Of a stretch of DNA of 57,072 nucleotides, positions 55,340 through 57,072 are shown piece by piece (position 1 is the first letter of the stretch; each line of letters begins with the position of its first letter). Source of the DNA: Acidobacteriota bacterium (GTDB lineage: Bacteria; Acidobacteriota; Vicinamibacteria; Vicinamibacterales; UBA2999); contig JAUSDY010000158.1 of the NCBI GenBank assembly GCA_030650395.1, positions 1 to 57,072 of the forward strand. Reading direction: 5' to 3'. Under the pieces are notes generated by a model. It did not search any database. It was given only the letters and a program-made list of their open reading frames with translations, and was not told where the DNA came from. Made by a program: the position numbers and the translations under genes.

Positions 55340-56917
55340 GTGAAGTACGACGCGATTGTGATCGGCGGCGGGCACAACGGCCTCACGTGCGCGGCGTATC
55401 TGGCGCGCGCGGGCCGCAAGGTCCTCGTGCTCGAGCGCCGTCATGTCCTGGGCGGCGCCGCCGTGACCGAAGAGGTCTTCCCCGGTTTCAAGTTCTCGGT
55501 GTGCTCGTACGTCGTCTCACTGCTGCGTCCCGAGATCATTCGCGAGCTCGATCTCCCCCGCCACGGCATGGAGCTGCTGCCGCTCGACGGCACGCTCACG
55601 CCGATGCCAAACGGCGATCACTTGTGGCGCATGAACGACCACGACAAGACCCGCCGCGAGATCGCGCGGCATTCGCGTGTCGATGCCGAAGCCTACGACG
55701 AGTACGGCAAGGCCATGGTCGAAATGGGACGCTTCGCCAAGCCGATCATGTCGATGCTGCCGCCCGACCCGACGTCGCTCGATCCGCGCGGCCTGATCGA
55801 GCTGCTGGGCATGGGCATGCGCTTCCGCGGCATGCGCTCTCACGATCGCGTCAACCAGGTGCAGCTGCTCACCATGAGCGCGGTCGACTTTCTCGATCAG
55901 TGGTTCGAAACCGACGTGCTGAAGGCGACGATGTCGGCCTCCGGGATCATCGGTACCTTTCTCGGCGTGCGCTCGCCGGGTACGGCCTATGTGCTGCTGC
56001 ATCACTACATGGGCGAGATCGACGGCGCCTTTCGATCGTGGGGGCTGTCGCGCGGCGGGACGGGAGCGGTGTCGAACGCCATTGCCGCCGCGGCGCGCGA
56101 GTTCGGCGCGGAGATTCGCACCGAGGCGCCGGTCACGCGCATCCTGTCGAAGAACGGCCGTGCCACCGGCGTCGTTCTCGGCAACGGCGACGAGCTCGAC
56201 GCGAACGTCGTGGTGTCGAGCGTCGATCCGAACCTTACCTTCTTGAAGTTCATGGACGAAGGCGACCTGCCCGCCGACTTCGTCGAGGGCGTGCGCCGCT
56301 ACAAGTACAGGGGCTCGTCGGGAAAGGTCAATCTCGCACTCGACGGCCTTCCCAACTTCACGTGCATGCCGGGTCCGGGACCGCACCTGCGAGGTGCGAT
56401 TTCGATTTCACCCAGCATCGACTACATGGAACAGGCGTACGACGATGCAAAGTATGGGAGGTTTTCGCGGCGTCCGTACATCGACATGGTGATTCCGTCG
56501 CTGACCGATCCATCGGTGGCGCCGCCGGGCAAGCACGTGATGTCGTGCTTCGTGCAGTACGCGCCCTATCATCTGCGCGACGGCGTGTGGGACGACCAAC
56601 AGCGCGACGCGTTCGGCGACGCGGTGATCGACACGATTGCCGAGTATGCGCCGAACATCAAAGACATCATCCTGCACCGGCAGGTGCTGACGCCGCTCGA
56701 CATCGAGCGCGACTTCGGGCTCACCGAAGGAAACATCTTTCAGGGCGAGCTCACGCTGGAGCAACTGTTCTTCCTCCGGCCGGTGCCGGGTTGGGCGCAG
56801 TACTCGACGCCGGTCGAACGGCTGTACATGTGTGGGTCCGCCACGCATCCGGGTGGTGGAATTATGGGCGCTCCCGGCCGTAATGCGGCGACACAGATCC
56901 TAAAGGCGGGCCGCTGA
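55340..56917 (+). CDS. phytoene desaturase-like FAD-dependent oxidoreductase (PYROXD2-like)
   Basis: 525 residues from a GTG. Rossmann dinucleotide motif at the start: KYDAIVIGGGHNGLTCAAYLARAGRKVLVLERR (in parts), then GGAAVTEEVFPGFKFSVCSYV. The centre has SRGGTGAVSNAIAAAAREFGAEI, and the end is LYMCGSATHPGGGIMGAPGRNAA, the FAD-binding C-terminal motif of CrtI/PYROXD2 proteins. Substrate unknown; probably a polyprenoid-like or amine substrate. Cytoplasmic. A second homologue follows 28 bases downstream, and a GcvT-like gene is divergent. Confidence 0.88.
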   Translation: MKYDAIVIGGGHNGLTCAAYLARAGRKVLVLERRHVLGGAAVTEEVFPGFKFSVCSYVVSLLRPEIIRELDLPRHGMELLPLDGTLTPMPNGDHLWRMNDHDKTRREIARHSRVDAEAYDEYGKAMVEMGRFAKPIMSMLPPDPTSLDPRGLIELLGMGMRFRGMRSHDRVNQVQLLTMSAVDFLDQWFETDVLKATMSASGIIGTFLGVRSPGTAYVLLHHYMGEIDGAFRSWGLSRGGTGAVSNAIAAAAREFGAEIRTEAPVTRILSKNGRATGVVLGNGDELDANVVVSSVDPNLTFLKFMDEGDLPADFVEGVRRYKYRGSSGKVNLALDGLPNFTCMPGPGPHLRGAISISPSIDYMEQAYDDAKYGRFSRRPYIDMVIPSLTDPSVAPPGKHVMSCFVQYAPYHLRDGVWDDQQRDAFGDAVIDTIAEYAPNIKDIILHRQVLTPLDIERDFGLTEGNIFQGELTLEQLFFLRPVPGWAQYSTPVERLYMCGSATHPGGGIMGAPGRNAATQILKAGR

Positions 56918-56945
56918 TGACGCCGAAGCCACACCAGGGCCACAG

Positions 56946-57072
56946 ATGACGCAGATGACGCAGAATTCTTCTGCACGCTGTGACGCGGTGGTTATTGGCG
57001 GCGGGGTGAATGGTCTGACGTGCGCGGCGCTGATGGCCAAGGCCGGCGTGCGGACGGTGCTCGTCGAGCAGC
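56946..57072 (+). CDS. second phytoene desaturase-like oxidoreductase (3' truncated by window)
   Basis: 42 residues are visible from ATG 56946 (or 56955): a short Thr/Gln leader then CDAVVIGGGVNGLTCAALMAKAGVRTVLVEQ, the same nucleotide-binding start as the previous gene. Probably a paralogue in the same operon. The start region contains a 9-base direct repeat (CAGATGACG twice). Confidence 0.8.
   Translation, partial: MTQMTQNSSARCDAVVIGGGVNGLTCAALMAKAGVRTVLVEQ

Overview
The window looks like chromosomal DNA of a GC-rich, diderm (outer-membrane) bacterium. Porin, Omp85, DUF5916, a Ser/Thr protein kinase, many short dispersed palindromes and several promoters placed almost on top of start codons suggest Acidobacteriota, perhaps Vicinamibacteria. 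That placement is an inference from gene content; there is no rRNA or other formal marker here. I saw no tRNA, rRNA, CRISPR array, transposase or phage gene.

Layout. 0-7 kb: two thymidylate-kinase-fold genes converge on a four-gene operon (STAS-DUF4956 membrane protein, PLD-family enzyme, OprO/OprP-like porin, CotH kinase), with a lipoprotein metallophosphoesterase divergent from it; together they suggest a phosphate or polyphosphate theme. 7-11 kb: double FKBP isomerase, a GNAT behind an AT-rich island, an RluA-type pseudouridine synthase interrupted by in-frame palindromes, and a D-cysteine desulfhydrase/ACC deaminase-like enzyme. 11-14.5 kb: minor-pilin operon (fimT-pilV-pilW-pilX plus a small exported protein). 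14.6-25 kb: DUF5916 outer-membrane protein, a Ser/Thr kinase coupled to an ABC exporter, pruA, and a sensor kinase with a fused periplasmic binding domain. 25-31 kb: a four-helix-bundle (23S IVP) gene between inverted repeat arrays, MATE pump, parE, NYN-OST-HTH protein, TPR protein.

31-42 kb is the most unusual part. One 2206-residue gene joins a TamB-like inner-membrane/periplasmic protein to a five-POTRA Omp85 barrel, which would give a one-chain bridge across the envelope. Divergent from it is a periplasmic peroxiredoxin, and convergent to that an AhpD-like protein; each has an in-frame TGA exactly at the catalytic cysteine, followed by a SECIS-like hairpin. Both are read here as selenoproteins. 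parC follows. 42-57 kb: GlcD-like FAD oxidase, DUF2461, a frameshifted ankyrin gene, a Phd/VapC toxin-antitoxin pair with a clear operator, an APC permease, an odd OB-fold/receiver chimera, a Rieske oxygenase, a nitrilase-family protein, an exported FAH-like protein with an M28 peptidase, and a GcvT-like gene divergent from two phytoene-desaturase-like oxidoreductases.

Two features recur. First, short tandem repeats of 7, 8 or 13 bases, with a different unit at each place, lie at 3' ends of genes, often with the stop codon inside the repeat and often with self-complementary halves. Second, many genes have a TATAAT-like hexamer only 6-10 bases before the start codon, which suggests leaderless mRNAs.
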